NCBI GenBank assembly: GCA_046350295.1 | Contig: JAXMAR010000034.1 | Coordinates: 1 to 64,000, forward strand | Direction: 5' to 3' | Source: JAXMAR01 sp046350295 | GTDB lineage: Bacteria > Planctomycetota > Planctomycetia > Gemmatales > Gemmataceae | DNA length: 64,000 nucleotides | In this document: positions 1-9,209 of the stretch, piece by piece | Layout: every line of letters begins with the position of its first letter | How positions within the stretch are numbered: position 1 is the first letter of the stretch | Position numbers and translations under genes: made by a program | The notes under the pieces: generated by a model | The model's database searches: none | The model's input: the letters and a program-made list of their open reading frames with translations, nothing else | What the model was told of the DNA's origin: nothing

Positions 1-2
1 CT

Positions 3-2648
3 TTCATCGGCAAGGCGACGGGGGCCAAGGCGCGCTTCCTGTTGCTCTACCCCACGGCCGCGCCGCCGCGCAAGAAAGACGCGCCGAGCCTCGCCGAGGC
101 CCTCGCCGAGCGTAACGCCTGGCAAGAGGTCCCCATCACCATCGATTTCTCGAAGGCCGAGCGTACCGAAGGCCGCGTCGCGCGCCTGGCCAAGGCCATC
201 CCCGGCGCCAATGATCTCGAAGGACGCTGGGCCGTCGATCAAGCCGTCGCCTTCGCGATCCTGGAATGGCAAACGCCCGAGTTCGGCTTCTACGGCCTGG
301 CGCGCGAGGCGCTCGGGCGGCGTTACGATGTTCCCGTCTTGCCTTTTCGCTCCGGTTGGGCCGTCCCGGAGCGCGCGCATCTGCAACTCTACGAGATCAC
401 CACCGGCGCCACCGCCATCGCCGAGAGCCTGGCCCTGGACCGCTTCCGCAATCCGCGCAAGAGCGACAAGCCCGAAGCGCGCAACCATGACGTGACCAAG
501 CTGCCCGCGGTCACCGTCGCCGAGCACGACTGGGTCAAGATGATGGCCGGCAAAAAACCGAGCGCCGAGCCGCTGGCCGGCATGGTCCCGCACGACAATT
601 ACTTCATCCACTTCAAGCACTACGGCAAGTTCCTGGAGCTGCTCGACCTGGTGAACGAGGTCGGCATGAGCGTGGGCCGGGCCATGTCGGTGCAGAGCCG
701 CGAGTACCATCTGAAGGAGAACATCGAGCGACAGCTCTGCCTCAAGAACACCGGCCTGGCCAAGCTGCTCGGGCCGACCGTCATCAAGAGCCTCGTGATC
801 ACCGGCAGCGATCCCTACATCCGCGAGGGCTCGGACCTCACGCTGCTGTTCCAGACCAAGAACAAGGCGTTCTTCCTGTCGGGCGTGCAGCCGCACATCG
901 AGGAAGCGCGCCGCCTCTGGGGCAAACAGCTCAAGGAGGAGAAACGGGAGCATCGCGGCGTCGCCATCGAGTCGTTCGTCACCCGGCTGCGCGAGGTGAG
1001 CCTGTTCCGCGCCGTCATTGACGACGTGGTCGTTTACAGCAACTCCCCGGCCGGCGTCCGCCGCGTCATCGACGCCCACCAGGGCAAGACCAAGCGGCTC
1101 TCCGAATCGCTGGATTTTCAGTACATGCGCACCGTCTTCCGCTTCGACGATCCCGCCGAGGACGGCTTCCTCTTCCTCTCCGATCCCTTCATCCGCAACC
1201 TGGTCGGACCGGCGCTGCGCATCAAGGAGCGACGCCGTCTCGAAGCGCTCACCAGCCTCTACATGCTCACCAACGGCGCCCTCTTCACCGCCTGGGAAAC
1301 CGGCGCCCTGCCCAGGCATCACAAGGAACTGCTCGCCCGCGCCTCGATCCGGCAGGAGGAGCTGGTCACGCCGGAAGGCGGGCCCGTCTTCTGGGACACC
1401 GAGCGGAAGGTCGCGATCTCCGACGCCTACAACACCATCCGCTTCGCCACGCCGCTAATCGAATTGCCGATCGACTTCGTCACCGATCGCGAGGCGAGCG
1501 AGTACGAGGAGTTCCGCCGGCAATACCTGGGACTGTGGACGCGGACCTTCGATCCGATCGGCATGCGCTTCAGTCTGCGCGGCAAGGAGATCCAGTGGGA
1601 CACCTTCGTCCTGCCGCTCGTGCAGATTAGCCAGTACGCTCAGCTGCGGCGCTGGGCGGGGGGCGAAGGCATCGCTCTGAACAGCGACGTCTTCAGCGAC
1701 AAGACGGTGATTCAGTTCCTCGCCTATTTCTCTAAGCAAGCCCACGACGACGTGCGCGGCTTGTTCACCCATCTCGGCGGCGGGGCGCCCAAGGAGCGCG
1801 CCCTGGGGGACTGGGTCATGCTGCGTCTGGATGACTCGCCGGCCTTCAAGAAATGGGTCGAGATGAAAATCGCCGCAGAGGTCAGCGGCAGCCCGTCCTA
1901 CTGGGCTATGGAAAAGGGACTCCTCGAAATGCCGTTTACCTTTGGTGTGGAGGTTGTGAACCGGAAGGCCTTCACCGAGGGGCTTTCCCGCCTGCGCGGC
2001 AAGATCGAGGAGAGCCCACAACTTCGCTTCGAAACGCTGAAGAAGCCCTACCGAGGCGTCGAGATCGGCAAGATCACGGAGAAGGATCGCGACGATTTCC
2101 CGCCGCTCTTTCACGCCCTGATCGACGACGCCTGGTACCTGAGCCTGAGCGAGAAGAGCCTGCACGATATCGTCGACCGCTCCATCCTGCGCAAGGAGGG
2201 CAAGATCAGGAAGGGAAAGGAAGCGGCCGCCGTCAATACCGTCCTCTACATCGCCCCCGCCGCCATGAGGGAGTTCAAGGCCGGCGCCCGCCTCTATCTC
2301 GAATACGAGGCGCACCGCACCGCCCTGGGCAACAGTTACCTCTGGCTGCCGCTCTATCGCTCCGGCCTCGTCAGCGCCAAGTCCTCGGCGGCTGAGAGAA
2401 AGGACGCGGCCATGCGCTTCCTGGGCTATGAGCCGATCAGCCCGGATCTGGCGCCGGATTTCTACGACGCGCGGACCGGCGAGGTCGTCAACAAGCGTCA
2501 CGGCTCGCCGCGCAAACCCGCCCTGGCCGATGGGGTCGATCCTGATTCGCCGCTGGGCAAGCTTCTGGAGAACTTCGAGATGATCCGGGCCGACATGCGT
2601 TTCCGCGAGGACGGGTTGCACGCGGCCGTTGTCATCCGCAGGAAGTAG
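3..2648 (+). CDS. Large hypothetical planctomycete protein, 5' end outside window
   Basis: The reading frame is open to the left edge (first visible residues FIGKATGAKARF), so the true start lies upstream and the 881 visible residues are a C-terminal part. I recognise no named domain with certainty. The middle part (near residues 310-400, 'VIDDVVVYSNSPAGVRRVID' followed by an 'FLFLSD' strand) resembles the repeated 'display a value, then scan the next element' layout of DUF3352-type proteins often found in planctomycetes; this is weak. No transmembrane segment is evident in the visible part. It ends 23 bases before the redoxin gene on the same strand, so the two could be cotranscribed. Function unknown. 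Confidence 0.8.
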   Translation, partial: FIGKATGAKARFLLLYPTAAPPRKKDAPSLAEALAERNAWQEVPITIDFSKAERTEGRVARLAKAIPGANDLEGRWAVDQAVAFAILEWQTPEFGFYGLAREALGRRYDVPVLPFRSGWAVPERAHLQLYEITTGATAIAESLALDRFRNPRKSDKPEARNHDVTKLPAVTVAEHDWVKMMAGKKPSAEPLAGMVPHDNYFIHFKHYGKFLELLDLVNEVGMSVGRAMSVQSREYHLKENIERQLCLKNTGLAKLLGPTVIKSLVITGSDPYIREGSDLTLLFQTKNKAFFLSGVQPHIEEARRLWGKQLKEEKREHRGVAIESFVTRLREVSLFRAVIDDVVVYSNSPAGVRRVIDAHQGKTKRLSESLDFQYMRTVFRFDDPAEDGFLFLSDPFIRNLVGPALRIKERRRLEALTSLYMLTNGALFTAWETGALPRHHKELLARASIRQEELVTPEGGPVFWDTERKVAISDAYNTIRFATPLIELPIDFVTDREASEYEEFRRQYLGLWTRTFDPIGMRFSLRGKEIQWDTFVLPLVQISQYAQLRRWAGGEGIALNSDVFSDKTVIQFLAYFSKQAHDDVRGLFTHLGGGAPKERALGDWVMLRLDDSPAFKKWVEMKIAAEVSGSPSYWAMEKGLLEMPFTFGVEVVNRKAFTEGLSRLRGKIEESPQLRFETLKKPYRGVEIGKITEKDRDDFPPLFHALIDDAWYLSLSEKSLHDIVDRSILRKEGKIRKGKEAAAVNTVLYIAPAAMREFKAGARLYLEYEAHRTALGNSYLWLPLYRSGLVSAKSSAAERKDAAMRFLGYEPISPDLAPDFYDARTGEVVNKRHGSPRKPALADGVDPDSPLGKLLENFEMIRADMRFREDGLHAAVVIRRK

Positions 2649-2671
2649 CATAAACGCAAAAGGATGCCCCC

Positions 2672-3355
2672 ATGTCCGTAGCACGCCGTTGTTGTCTCCT
2701 CGCCTGTCTGGCGCTGCTCCTGCCGAGGCCGGCCTCGGCGCAGATGAAAGTCGAGACGAAGGGATTGAAAGCGGGTCCGATCGAAGACGCGACGTTTGTG
2801 GACGAAGCCGGGACGAAGCGATCGTTGCGCGACTGGAAAGACCGCAAAGCGCTTGTCGTGGTGTTTCTCTCGTTCGAGTGCCCGGTGTCCAACAGCTACG
2901 CGCAGCCGCTGGCCGATCTGTTTCACGCTTTCGAGGCCCGGGGCGTGGCCTTCGTCGGCCTGTGCCCGAGGGACGAAGGGGACGAAAAACAGATCGCGAA
3001 GCTGGCGCGCGACTTCAAGATTCCATTTCAGGTGTTCCGCGATCGCAGCCAGGAGGCGGCGCGTGCGCTCGGAGCCCGCGTGACGCCCGAAGCGTTCCTG
3101 CTCGACTCGAAATTCGCGCCGCGTTACCGTGGCCGGATTGACGATGGCTACACGGCCCGGCTCAAGCCGAGCGCCAAGGTGGCCCGCCAGGACCTGCGGG
3201 AAGCGATCGAGGAGGTACTGGCCGGGAAGGTGGTTCGCGCGCCTGCGACCGAAGCGATCGGCTGCCCTATCGAAGTCGTCGTGACGGCGAAGGCCAAGGC
3301 GGGCGCCCCGGCCTATCACCGCGACGTGGCGCCGCTGCTGCAAACGCATTGGTGA
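2672..3355 (+). CDS. Secreted redoxin (AhpC/TSA-like) protein, truncated before its heme motif
   Basis: It has an N-terminal signal peptide (LLACLALLLPRPASA, cleavage near residue 23). A thioredoxin-fold redoxin domain follows (residues about 30-190: 'VVVFLSFECPVSNSYAQPL', with only one cysteine of the usual CxxC position, as is common in this subfamily). In larger planctomycete relatives this domain continues into a cytochrome c-like segment beginning 'YHRDVAPLLQ.HC..CH'. Here the chain reads 'YHRDVAPLLQTHW' and stops exactly where the first heme cysteine is expected. A strong hairpin terminator begins four bases after the stop codon. The protein is therefore about one third of the family's usual length. 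It may still fold as a periplasmic redoxin, but the electron-transfer half is missing. Confidence 0.8.
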   Translation: MSVARRCCLLACLALLLPRPASAQMKVETKGLKAGPIEDATFVDEAGTKRSLRDWKDRKALVVVFLSFECPVSNSYAQPLADLFHAFEARGVAFVGLCPRDEGDEKQIAKLARDFKIPFQVFRDRSQEAARALGARVTPEAFLLDSKFAPRYRGRIDDGYTARLKPSAKVARQDLREAIEEVLAGKVVRAPATEAIGCPIEVVVTAKAKAGAPAYHRDVAPLLQTHW

Positions 3356-3358
3356 AAT

Positions 3359-3406
3359 AAAAGGCGTCAGGACCCTTTTTCTCAATAAAGGGTCCCGACG
3401 CCTTTT
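3359..3406. terminator. Bidirectional intrinsic terminator
   Basis: A 17-base left arm (3359-3375) and a 17-base right arm (3390-3406) are complementary except for one position, around a 14-base loop. The arms start with AAAA and end with TTTT, so the hairpin is followed by a T-run on either strand. It lies between the convergent redoxin (+) and DUF1501 (-) genes and fits a shared terminator. Confidence 0.85.
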
Positions 3407-3409
3407 AAT

Positions 3410-4909
3410 TCACGCCAGCAGCTCCGGCCTCAGCACACCGGCGCCCGCGATCGGCACGGGCCGTCCCAGCTGGTCCGGCACGCTCGTGTGCGGGTCTATG
3501 CCGAGAAGGTGGAACGCCGTCGCCAGGATGTCCTTGGGGGAGATCGGCGTGTCCGCGACGTCACCGCCGATGCGGTCGCTGCGGCCGATGACCCGGCCTC
3601 GGGCCAGGCCGCCCCCCGCGAGGACGGCCGAGTAGACGCGCGACCAGTGCTCGCGGCCGCCGCCGGGAGTGTTGGTGATGCGGGGCGTGCGGCCATGCTC
3701 GCTGACGCACAACACCAGCGTTTCGTCCAGGAGGCCGCGCGCTTCCAGGTCGAGAATCAGGGCGGCGAAGGCCTGGTCGAATCCGGGCAACAGGAATTGC
3801 CGCAGGCGCGGATAGTGATGGAAGTGCGTGTCCCAGCCGGCGGTGGCGTCGCCATAGGCGTCCCAGAAGACGGTGACGCATTTGCCCCCCGCTTCGATCA
3901 GGCGGCGCGCCGCTAGCAGCGATTGGCCGAAGAGTGTCATGCCGTAGCGTTCCCGGCCGGAGAGCGGCTCGCGCTGGATGTCGAGAGCGACCGCCAGGCG
4001 CGGCGAGTTCAGGAGTGAGTAGGCTTGCTCGCGCTGGCGACCGAAGCGGGCGACGGCCTCGGGGTCGCGTGCCCCGCTCGCCAGCGTCCTGCCGTCGAAC
4101 GCGCGGCGCGCCAGGTCGAACTGCTCCAGCAGCGCACGCCGCAAACCGATCCGCTGCGGCGTCAAGTCCCGGTGCAAGGCGTCGGCCCCGGCGAGATCGA
4201 AACCATCTTGAGGCCTGATGCCGCCGTAGGGGTCGAACAGGTCCGCCCGGGCCGTCGGGTTGGGGACCGGCCTCGTGCCTCGCGCCGCGAACTCCGTCCA
4301 GACCGGATCGTAGCGACTTCCCAGAAAACCGGCGTAGGGCCCGCCCAGCAGCCTGAAGTTCGCCTTGGAATACAGCCGAAACGGCAGGGCGATGTTCGCC
4401 GGCACGGGCGCCACGGCGCCGTCGCGCGGCGCGAGATAATCGACGACCGAGCCGAGGAACGGCCAGAGCCGTCGGTCATTGGGATCGGCCTCGACCGTCG
4501 GGCTGATTTCGGGGATGCCCGAGAGGGCGTAGTGGACGCCGTGGAAGGGCCAGGCGTGCGTGAGCGAGCGGACGATGGCCAGGCGATCGGCGATTTGGGC
4601 GAGGCGCGGCAGCCCCTCGCTGATCTGCGCGCCCGGAATGCGGCAGGCGATCCCCTTCATCTCCCCCTGAACCTCGGTGGGAGCGTCCGGCTTCGGGTCG
4701 AAAGTCTCATGCTGCGGCGGCGCGCCGAAGAGGTGGATCAGGATACAGGACCTGGCCTGGCCGAAGCGCGCAGGCGCCGCCAACGCCGCCTGCGGTCGGA
4801 AAAAATCGGCCAGGCCGAGGCCAAGCATCCCAAGTCCGCCGACATGGAGCAAGTCCCGCCGGCTGATGCCGTCGCACAACGTTTTCCGTGAGCCCAGGAT
4901 TCGCAGCAT
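3410..4909 (-). CDS. DUF1501 domain-containing protein (Tat-exported)
   Basis: This 499-residue protein has the DUF1501 (sulfatase-like/alkaline phosphatase fold) signature. A twin-arginine signal occurs near the N-terminus ('SRRDLLHVGGLGMLGLGLA'). 'APPQHETFDPKPDAP' is the family's N-terminal core, and later come 'SEHGRTPRITNTPGGGREHW' and a C-terminal 'TAFHLLGIDP'. I chose the ATG at 4909 because homologues begin with 'MLRILG..', and the upstream GTG would add an uncharacteristic WYAGG. Catalytic activity of DUF1501 proteins is unproven. In planctomycetes they often accompany DUF1549/DUF1553 proteins, but here it stands alone, convergent with the redoxin gene. Confidence 0.93.
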   Translation of the reverse strand: MLRILGSRKTLCDGISRRDLLHVGGLGMLGLGLADFFRPQAALAAPARFGQARSCILIHLFGAPPQHETFDPKPDAPTEVQGEMKGIACRIPGAQISEGLPRLAQIADRLAIVRSLTHAWPFHGVHYALSGIPEISPTVEADPNDRRLWPFLGSVVDYLAPRDGAVAPVPANIALPFRLYSKANFRLLGGPYAGFLGSRYDPVWTEFAARGTRPVPNPTARADLFDPYGGIRPQDGFDLAGADALHRDLTPQRIGLRRALLEQFDLARRAFDGRTLASGARDPEAVARFGRQREQAYSLLNSPRLAVALDIQREPLSGRERYGMTLFGQSLLAARRLIEAGGKCVTVFWDAYGDATAGWDTHFHHYPRLRQFLLPGFDQAFAALILDLEARGLLDETLVLCVSEHGRTPRITNTPGGGREHWSRVYSAVLAGGGLARGRVIGRSDRIGGDVADTPISPKDILATAFHLLGIDPHTSVPDQLGRPVPIAGAGVLRPELLA

Positions 4910-4969
4910 CCCGCCAGCGTACCACACCGGCCGCGGCGTTCCCAGCGCAACCTGGTGGCGTTGGTTGCG

Positions 4970-5338
4970 TCAACGCAGCAGGCCGATGAGGATGGCAATG
5001 ATGCCGTCGCGCGTGCCAACGACGATCACCGTAGCGCCGCGGGAAGCCAACGTGCGTATGCCGCCGAGTTGCTGGTCGATGGGCCGTCCGGTCAAGCCGT
5101 TTTGCACCTGCAAGCGACCGCCGACTGGCACGCGAACGATACCCCTGTCGGTGTTGAGCAGGAGCACACGCCCGACGACATCGACATCGATGAGAACGCC
5201 CTGGATTCTCGCGCCCGGAACCAGCGGCACGCCTGGAACGACGCCTCTGTTCACGGGCGTCTTGGGCGCCGCTTCCGCGGGGCTGCCGACGGCGCCGACG
5301 CAAAGAGCGGTAGCGAGGCCGAACATCAAACTTCGCAT
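4970..5338 (-). CDS. Small secreted hypothetical protein
   Basis: 122 residues. The start at 5338 is supported by an AGGAG ribosome-binding site seven bases upstream. It has a clear Sec signal peptide ('MRSLMFGLATALCVGAVGSP', cleavage after AEA). The mature part is all-beta in character, with short hydrophobic strands (VLIDVDVVGRVLLLNTDRG; IVRVPVGGRLQVQNG), and ends in a hydrophobic tail 'GIIAILIGLLR'. No family recognised. It lies upstream of the DUF1501 gene on the same strand, with a 60-base gap, so they could share a transcript. Confidence 0.8.
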   Translation of the reverse strand: MRSLMFGLATALCVGAVGSPAEAAPKTPVNRGVVPGVPLVPGARIQGVLIDVDVVGRVLLLNTDRGIVRVPVGGRLQVQNGLTGRPIDQQLGGIRTLASRGATVIVVGTRDGIIAILIGLLR

Positions 5339-5540
5339 GACATTTCTCCTGGCAGTCGGGTTGGAGGCGTTTCGAAGCGGGCAAGTGCTGTAATGCCTAC
5401 CCATTGTCATGCGGCGGCGGGATGTGACGGACTTTTTTTACCCGAATGTAGGCTCCGCGAGCCGAGCGACTTTGTGCCCGTCGTTCCTTTGCACGGAGTC
5501 AGCGGCAGGGCCAACAACCGCCGGCATCAACGGCGCCGGC

Positions 5541-5705
5541 ATGCAACGCATGAACGAGAAGCAGCCCTGGATGAACTACGTTGACGGCGCCGACATCGCC
5601 GAAGCGCTCGAGAAAGCAACCAGCCTCGGCGGCAAGGTCGCCCCCGCTATCACCGAGCGCCAAACGGGGGCAAGCGTGGCCGCTCGCAATCCCGTATTAC
5701 AGTAA
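5541..5705 (+). pseudogene. VOC (glyoxalase/bleomycin-resistance) family remnant
   Basis: The short frame starting MQRMNEKQPW contains 'MNYVDGADIAEALEKATSLG', which closely resembles the second half of VOC-family proteins (Y-V-x-V-x-D-x-x-A-A-x-E-K-A-x-x-L-G-G-K-V). The family's first beta-alpha-beta-beta-beta module and the C-terminal 'DPQGAxFxLxQ' end are both absent. At 54 residues it is under half of a normal VOC protein. I treat it as a decayed fragment. Confidence 0.5.
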
Positions 5706-5721
5706 GACCTGAGGCGTGAGC

Positions 5722-6909
5722 TCATAGCAGCTCGCGCACCGCGTCCGCCAGGCGGTCGATTTCCTCGATCGTGTTGAAGAAATGGGTGGAGACGCGCAGC
5801 AGCGTGCCGTCGGGGCGGTCGACGAGGGGGACCTCGATGTGGTGGCGTTCCCAGAGCTCTTTCCGCCAGTGCTCCGGGTCAATGGTTTTTGGGAGGTGGA
5901 AGGCGGTGAGGAAGCCGTGCAAGGTCCCGGCTGTTGGGGTGGCGGGGACGAGGCCGAGCCCTTCGCCCAAACGGCGGCGAACGTGCTGGGCGAGCTGCTC
6001 GTTGTGGTCGCGGATCCTGTCCCAGCCGAGGTGGGCTTGAAAGTCGATGGCCGTGGGAACCGAGAGCCAGGGGGCGAGGTCGCGGGTCCCTTCGAACTCG
6101 TAGAAGCGGATGCGCGGCGTGGAGCCGAAGGAATCGGGCTCGCTCCACGAACGGTTGGGACGGTGGTAGCCCCAGCTCACCTGCATCGGTTCGAGCCGGT
6201 CCTCGCTCCCCTGCCCGAGGTAGAGGAAGCCGGCGCCGGTGGGGGCGAGCAGCCACTTGTGGCAGTTGGCGCCATAGAAATCGGCGCCGATGTCGTCGAG
6301 GCGAAGGGGGACCATGGCGGGGGCGTGGGCGCCGTCGACCATGGTCAGGATGCCACGGCGGCGCGCGGCGGCGCAGAGGTCCTTGGCGGGAAGTACCATG
6401 CCGGTCGGCGAGAGGACATGGCTGAAGAAGAGAAGGCGGGTCTGGGGACCCATGGCGGCGACGGCGGCGGCGACGATCTCTTGCGGGTCGGCGGGGCAGG
6501 GGGGCAGCTCGAAGAGGCGGAGCGTCAGTCCCTGTTTCTGGGCGGCGCGTTCCCAGACCCATTGCATGGCGCGGTATTCATGGTCGGTGATGAGGATCTC
6601 ACCCGGCGCGGCGAGGCGTAGGCCGGAGGCCACGATGTTCACCGAGACGGATACGTTGGCGGTGAAGATGAGCCGCTCGGCCCGGGCGCCGAGGAAGTCG
6701 GCGAGGCGGCAGCGCGCCTGCCAGAGGAGCGGCGGCATCTGGCGAAGCAGGAAGTCCATCGGCTCCTCGGCGAGGCGCTTGCGGAGCTGGGTCGCGTGCT
6801 CGAACACGACACGCGGCAAGGGGCCGAACGAGCCGGTATTGAGGTTGGCGACGTCCGGATCGAGGAGCATCTGGGAGCGGGCGATGTGCCAGGGGGATGG
6901 ATCAGTCAT
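5722..6909 (-). CDS. Aminotransferase class V-fold PLP-dependent enzyme (isopenicillin N epimerase-like)
   Basis: A 395-residue fold-type I PLP enzyme, normal in length for the family. Visible features are the N-terminal 'LNTGSFGPLP' (substrate-side loop), 'TANVSVSVNIVASGL' (phosphate-contacting region), 'VDGAHAPAMVPL' (Asp contacting the pyridine nitrogen), and 'GANCHKWLLAPTGAGFLYL' with the Schiff-base lysine near residue 220. The closest group by pattern is isopenicillin N epimerase/CefD-like and cysteine-desulfurase-related enzymes; substrate cannot be assigned. The catalytic cysteine loop of cysteine desulfurases is not obvious. No disordered N-terminal extension is present, so it does not look like an encapsulin cargo. 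Confidence 0.9.
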   Translation of the reverse strand: MTDPSPWHIARSQMLLDPDVANLNTGSFGPLPRVVFEHATQLRKRLAEEPMDFLLRQMPPLLWQARCRLADFLGARAERLIFTANVSVSVNIVASGLRLAAPGEILITDHEYRAMQWVWERAAQKQGLTLRLFELPPCPADPQEIVAAAVAAMGPQTRLLFFSHVLSPTGMVLPAKDLCAAARRRGILTMVDGAHAPAMVPLRLDDIGADFYGANCHKWLLAPTGAGFLYLGQGSEDRLEPMQVSWGYHRPNRSWSEPDSFGSTPRIRFYEFEGTRDLAPWLSVPTAIDFQAHLGWDRIRDHNEQLAQHVRRRLGEGLGLVPATPTAGTLHGFLTAFHLPKTIDPEHWRKELWERHHIEVPLVDRPDGTLLRVSTHFFNTIEEIDRLADAVRELL

Positions 6910-7050
6910 GGGGTCGGATCAGTCCTGGGGGTCTTTGGTGCAACGACGACATTCTCCGGCAGTTCATACGGGCGGCAAGCCGAAAGCGGCAGGTATGCTC
7001 ATCTCTTGACACATCTCCGGCGCCACGGTCTCCGATTCCAGTTTCCATTG

Positions 7051-7581
7051 CTAATCGGGCTCAGGAGCCCACGATAGTACCGCGGCGAGCACGACCATGC
7101 GGGCGAAGGGGTCGCTCAGCGGCATATCGAGGAACGACACGAGCCAGCTCGAACCGTCGTGGCGGCTGGCGCGGGCGACGGTCTGGTTGAGGCGGTCAAC
7201 AAAGCCGCCAGGATCGGGCGACCGGCGTTGGCGCAGGCGCGCGAAGCCCTCGCCGCGCAACTGAAGCCGGACACCGCGGAACACGGCGCCGATGGCTTGC
7301 TCCTCCGCGTCGAACACGGTCCAGTTGCGCCAGAAGCCGCGGCTCAGGCTGAGCAGGAAGGAGGCGTCCTCGCTCTCGAAGACTTCGATCTGTCGCTCGC
7401 CGAACCAGCCGGCCAGGAAACCCGGGCCGGAGCGGCGCCAGGCGGCAAAGCCGAGCGTCGCGCCCGAGGCGGCGTCGGCGATGATGCGCGTCCAGGCGCC
7501 GGGCGGGGCGGCGTGCGCCCAGGCGCGCTTCGGCTCGAAGCGTCCCCAGGGGCCGACGATCAGACCGCGCGATTCGAGCAC
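7051..7581 (-). CDS. Hypothetical protein, possibly scramblase/LURP-like fold
   Basis: 176 residues, no signal peptide. The centre ('SFLLSLSRGFWRNWTVFDAE' then EEQAIGAVFRG) resembles the repeating 'R-x-F-x-V-x-D-x-x-G-x-x-V-G-x-V' strands of tubby-like/phospholipid-scramblase or LURP proteins. The C-terminus 'PFARMVVLAAVLSWAPEPD' is hydrophobic. The resemblance is from pattern only. It lies downstream of nothing on its strand and is followed by the aminotransferase gene after 140 bases. Confidence 0.65.
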   Translation of the reverse strand: MLESRGLIVGPWGRFEPKRAWAHAAPPGAWTRIIADAASGATLGFAAWRRSGPGFLAGWFGERQIEVFESEDASFLLSLSRGFWRNWTVFDAEEQAIGAVFRGVRLQLRGEGFARLRQRRSPDPGGFVDRLNQTVARASRHDGSSWLVSFLDMPLSDPFARMVVLAAVLSWAPEPD

Positions 7582-7692
7582 GCCAAGCCCTGCCGGAAAA
7601 AACGATCATAAGCGATTTGCCAGCTTTGCGGCGGTAAGCTACGTTTTAGCGAAGGAACAATACCGAGGCATCCCGTCCCAGGTTCTCATCCC

Positions 7693-7845
7693 ATGCACGC
7701 CGCAGTTTGCAGTTTTTGTGCACTCTCGGTGGCTCTGATCTTTTACACGTATCGAGCCTACCGGGACTATCTCTGGCGCAGGGCCCGGACCTTGCGCGAG
7801 CGTGTCACGTACATGCTCTGGATCGCGGCGAACAGCGCCGAATGA
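7693..7845 (+). CDS. Short single-pass membrane protein
   Basis: This 50-codon frame begins with an N-terminal hydrophobic segment (AAVCSFCALSVALIFYTYRAY) followed by an Arg-rich cytoplasmic-type tail (RDYLWRRARTLRERVTYMLW). Positive-inside distribution, aromatic residues at the membrane edge, and its position between two real genes make it a plausible small gene. No strong ribosome-binding site is seen. Confidence 0.45.
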   Translation: MHAAVCSFCALSVALIFYTYRAYRDYLWRRARTLRERVTYMLWIAANSAE

Positions 7846-8052
7846 TCCCCCGCTGTCACGAATTCGCGGTTCGCTGATCCCCTCCCCTCGCCAGTCTCCC
7901 CCCACCGCCATCGCCTGATCATTCCTTTGTCTCTCGTGCGTTCCTCGGCGCGCGCGAGGGCCGGTTCGGCATCCTCCACCGAGGCAGAGGCTTCTGTCGG
8001 CGTTTCGGCGCCGGCAGAGCCTCTGTTTTTTTTGAGCCGCTAGAATGTCTCC

Positions 8053-8900
8053 ATGTTCCTGATCCTCGGCGCCGCCGGTCAACTCGGGCAAGCGTTCCGC
8101 CGTTTGCTGGGAGACGACGCGCTGCCATTGGACGCGCTCAGGCTGACCTCGCGAACGTCGACGCCCTCGACCCCCTTCTCGAACGGCTACGGCCGCGCGT
8201 CGTCCTCAACTGTGCCGCTTACAACCAGGTGGACCGGGCGGAGAGCGACGCCGTCTCCGCATTCACGGCCAACACCGTCGGCCCGGCACGGCTCGCCCGG
8301 CTGTGCCGCGAGGGCGACATCCTTCTGGTCCACTTCAGCACGAATTATGTATTCGGCCTCGACGCGGGCCGCCGCACGCCCTATCGAGAAGACGATTTGC
8401 CCGGCCCGCAGAGCGTCTATGCCGCCAGCAAACTGGCCGGGGAATACCTGGTGCAGGCCAACGCGGGCCGGCATCTTGTCGTGCGCACGTGTGGCCTGTT
8501 CGGCACTCGCGGCGCCGGCGTGCCCCCCGTCAACTTCGTGGCGACCATGCTGCGGCTCGCCCGCGCCGGCAAGCCGCTGCGCGTGGTGAGCGATCAGGTA
8601 TGCACGCCGACCGCCGCTTCGGACCTGGCCGCCGCCACCGTCGCGCTGGTGAACGCCGGCGCCAACGGCCTGTTCCACGTCACCAATTCCGGCTGTTGCA
8701 GCTGGTTCGACTTCGCCCGCACCATCTTCTCGCTCGGCAACGTCGAGGCCGACTTGCAGCCGATTGCGACCGCCGAATACCAGGCCGCGGCCTTGCGCCC
8801 CGAATACAGCGTCCTCGATTGCGGCAAGGCGCTCACGGCGGGCGCTGGACCGCTACGGCCGTGGCAGGAGGCGCTGGACGACTACCTGAAAACGGCCTGA
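8053..8900 (+). CDS. rfbD: dTDP-4-dehydrorhamnose reductase, broken by a frameshift
   Basis: The start frame gives 'MFLILGAAGQLGQAFRRLL', the Rossmann glycine motif (GxxGxxG) of RmlD. Near 8133-8137 the frame moves and continues 'AQADLANVDALDPLLERLRP', then 'VVLNCAAYNQVDRAE'. After that come the catalytic Y-x-x-x-K ('VYAASKLAGEYL') and 'VSDQVCTPTAASDLA'. Both parts together make a full-length (about 280 aa) short-chain dehydrogenase that reduces dTDP-6-deoxy-L-lyxo-4-hexulose to dTDP-L-rhamnose. Restoring one C (GAC-CGC for GACGC) joins the frames as 'LPLDRAQAD'. The defect is thus one base, and may be a sequencing error rather than true decay. No other rhamnose genes lie nearby. Confidence 0.85.
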
Positions 8901-8940
8901 CGGTCTATTCAGGGAGGCCGACCGCCCAAATTGCGAACCC

Positions 8941-8965
8941 GACGCGGCCGGCGGGCGTCTTTTTT
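8941..8965 (+). terminator. Intrinsic terminator after rfbD
   Basis: A GACGC...GCGTC stem with an inner GCCGGC is directly followed by a run of six Ts. It lies about 40 bases after the rfbD stop codon. Confidence 0.65.
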
Positions 8966-9034
8966 CTACGTGAAGCAGCGGCAACGCCGGCATTGACGGC
9001 ATCCGTTTCGCCCTATAACGTAAACGCATGATCT

Positions 9035-9107
9035 GGGGCCGTGGCGCAATTGGGAGCGCGCCAGAATGGCATTCTGGAGGTTACGGGTTCGATCCCCGTC
9101 GGCTCCA
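9035..9107 (+). tRNA. tRNA-Ala (anticodon GGC)
   Basis: This is a full cloverleaf. The acceptor stem GGGGCCG pairs with CGGCTCC including the G3-U70 pair that is the alanine identity element. The D arm has stems GCGC/GCGC, the anticodon stem is CCAGA/TCTGG around loop ATGGCAT (anticodon GGC), the variable loop is AGGTT, and the T arm ACGGG-TTCGATC-CCCGT is canonical. The 3' CCA is not encoded. It sits alone between rfbD and a PQQ-like gene. Confidence 0.97.
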
Positions 9108-9209
9108 CTGACATAATGATCGAACTGATAGCGATTTGGGTACCGCGCTCGTAAGTCCCGCGCGTGGGCAGGCGTCCGCCGGTTGTGCTCTATTGCAATT
9201 GCAAGAGGG

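Noticed and set aside
5722..6909. Class V aminotransferase as encapsulin cargo (cysteine desulfurase)
   Set aside because: It is 38 kb away and lacks the disordered N-terminal extension of Family 2A cargo enzymes; it reads as an isopenicillin N epimerase-like protein.
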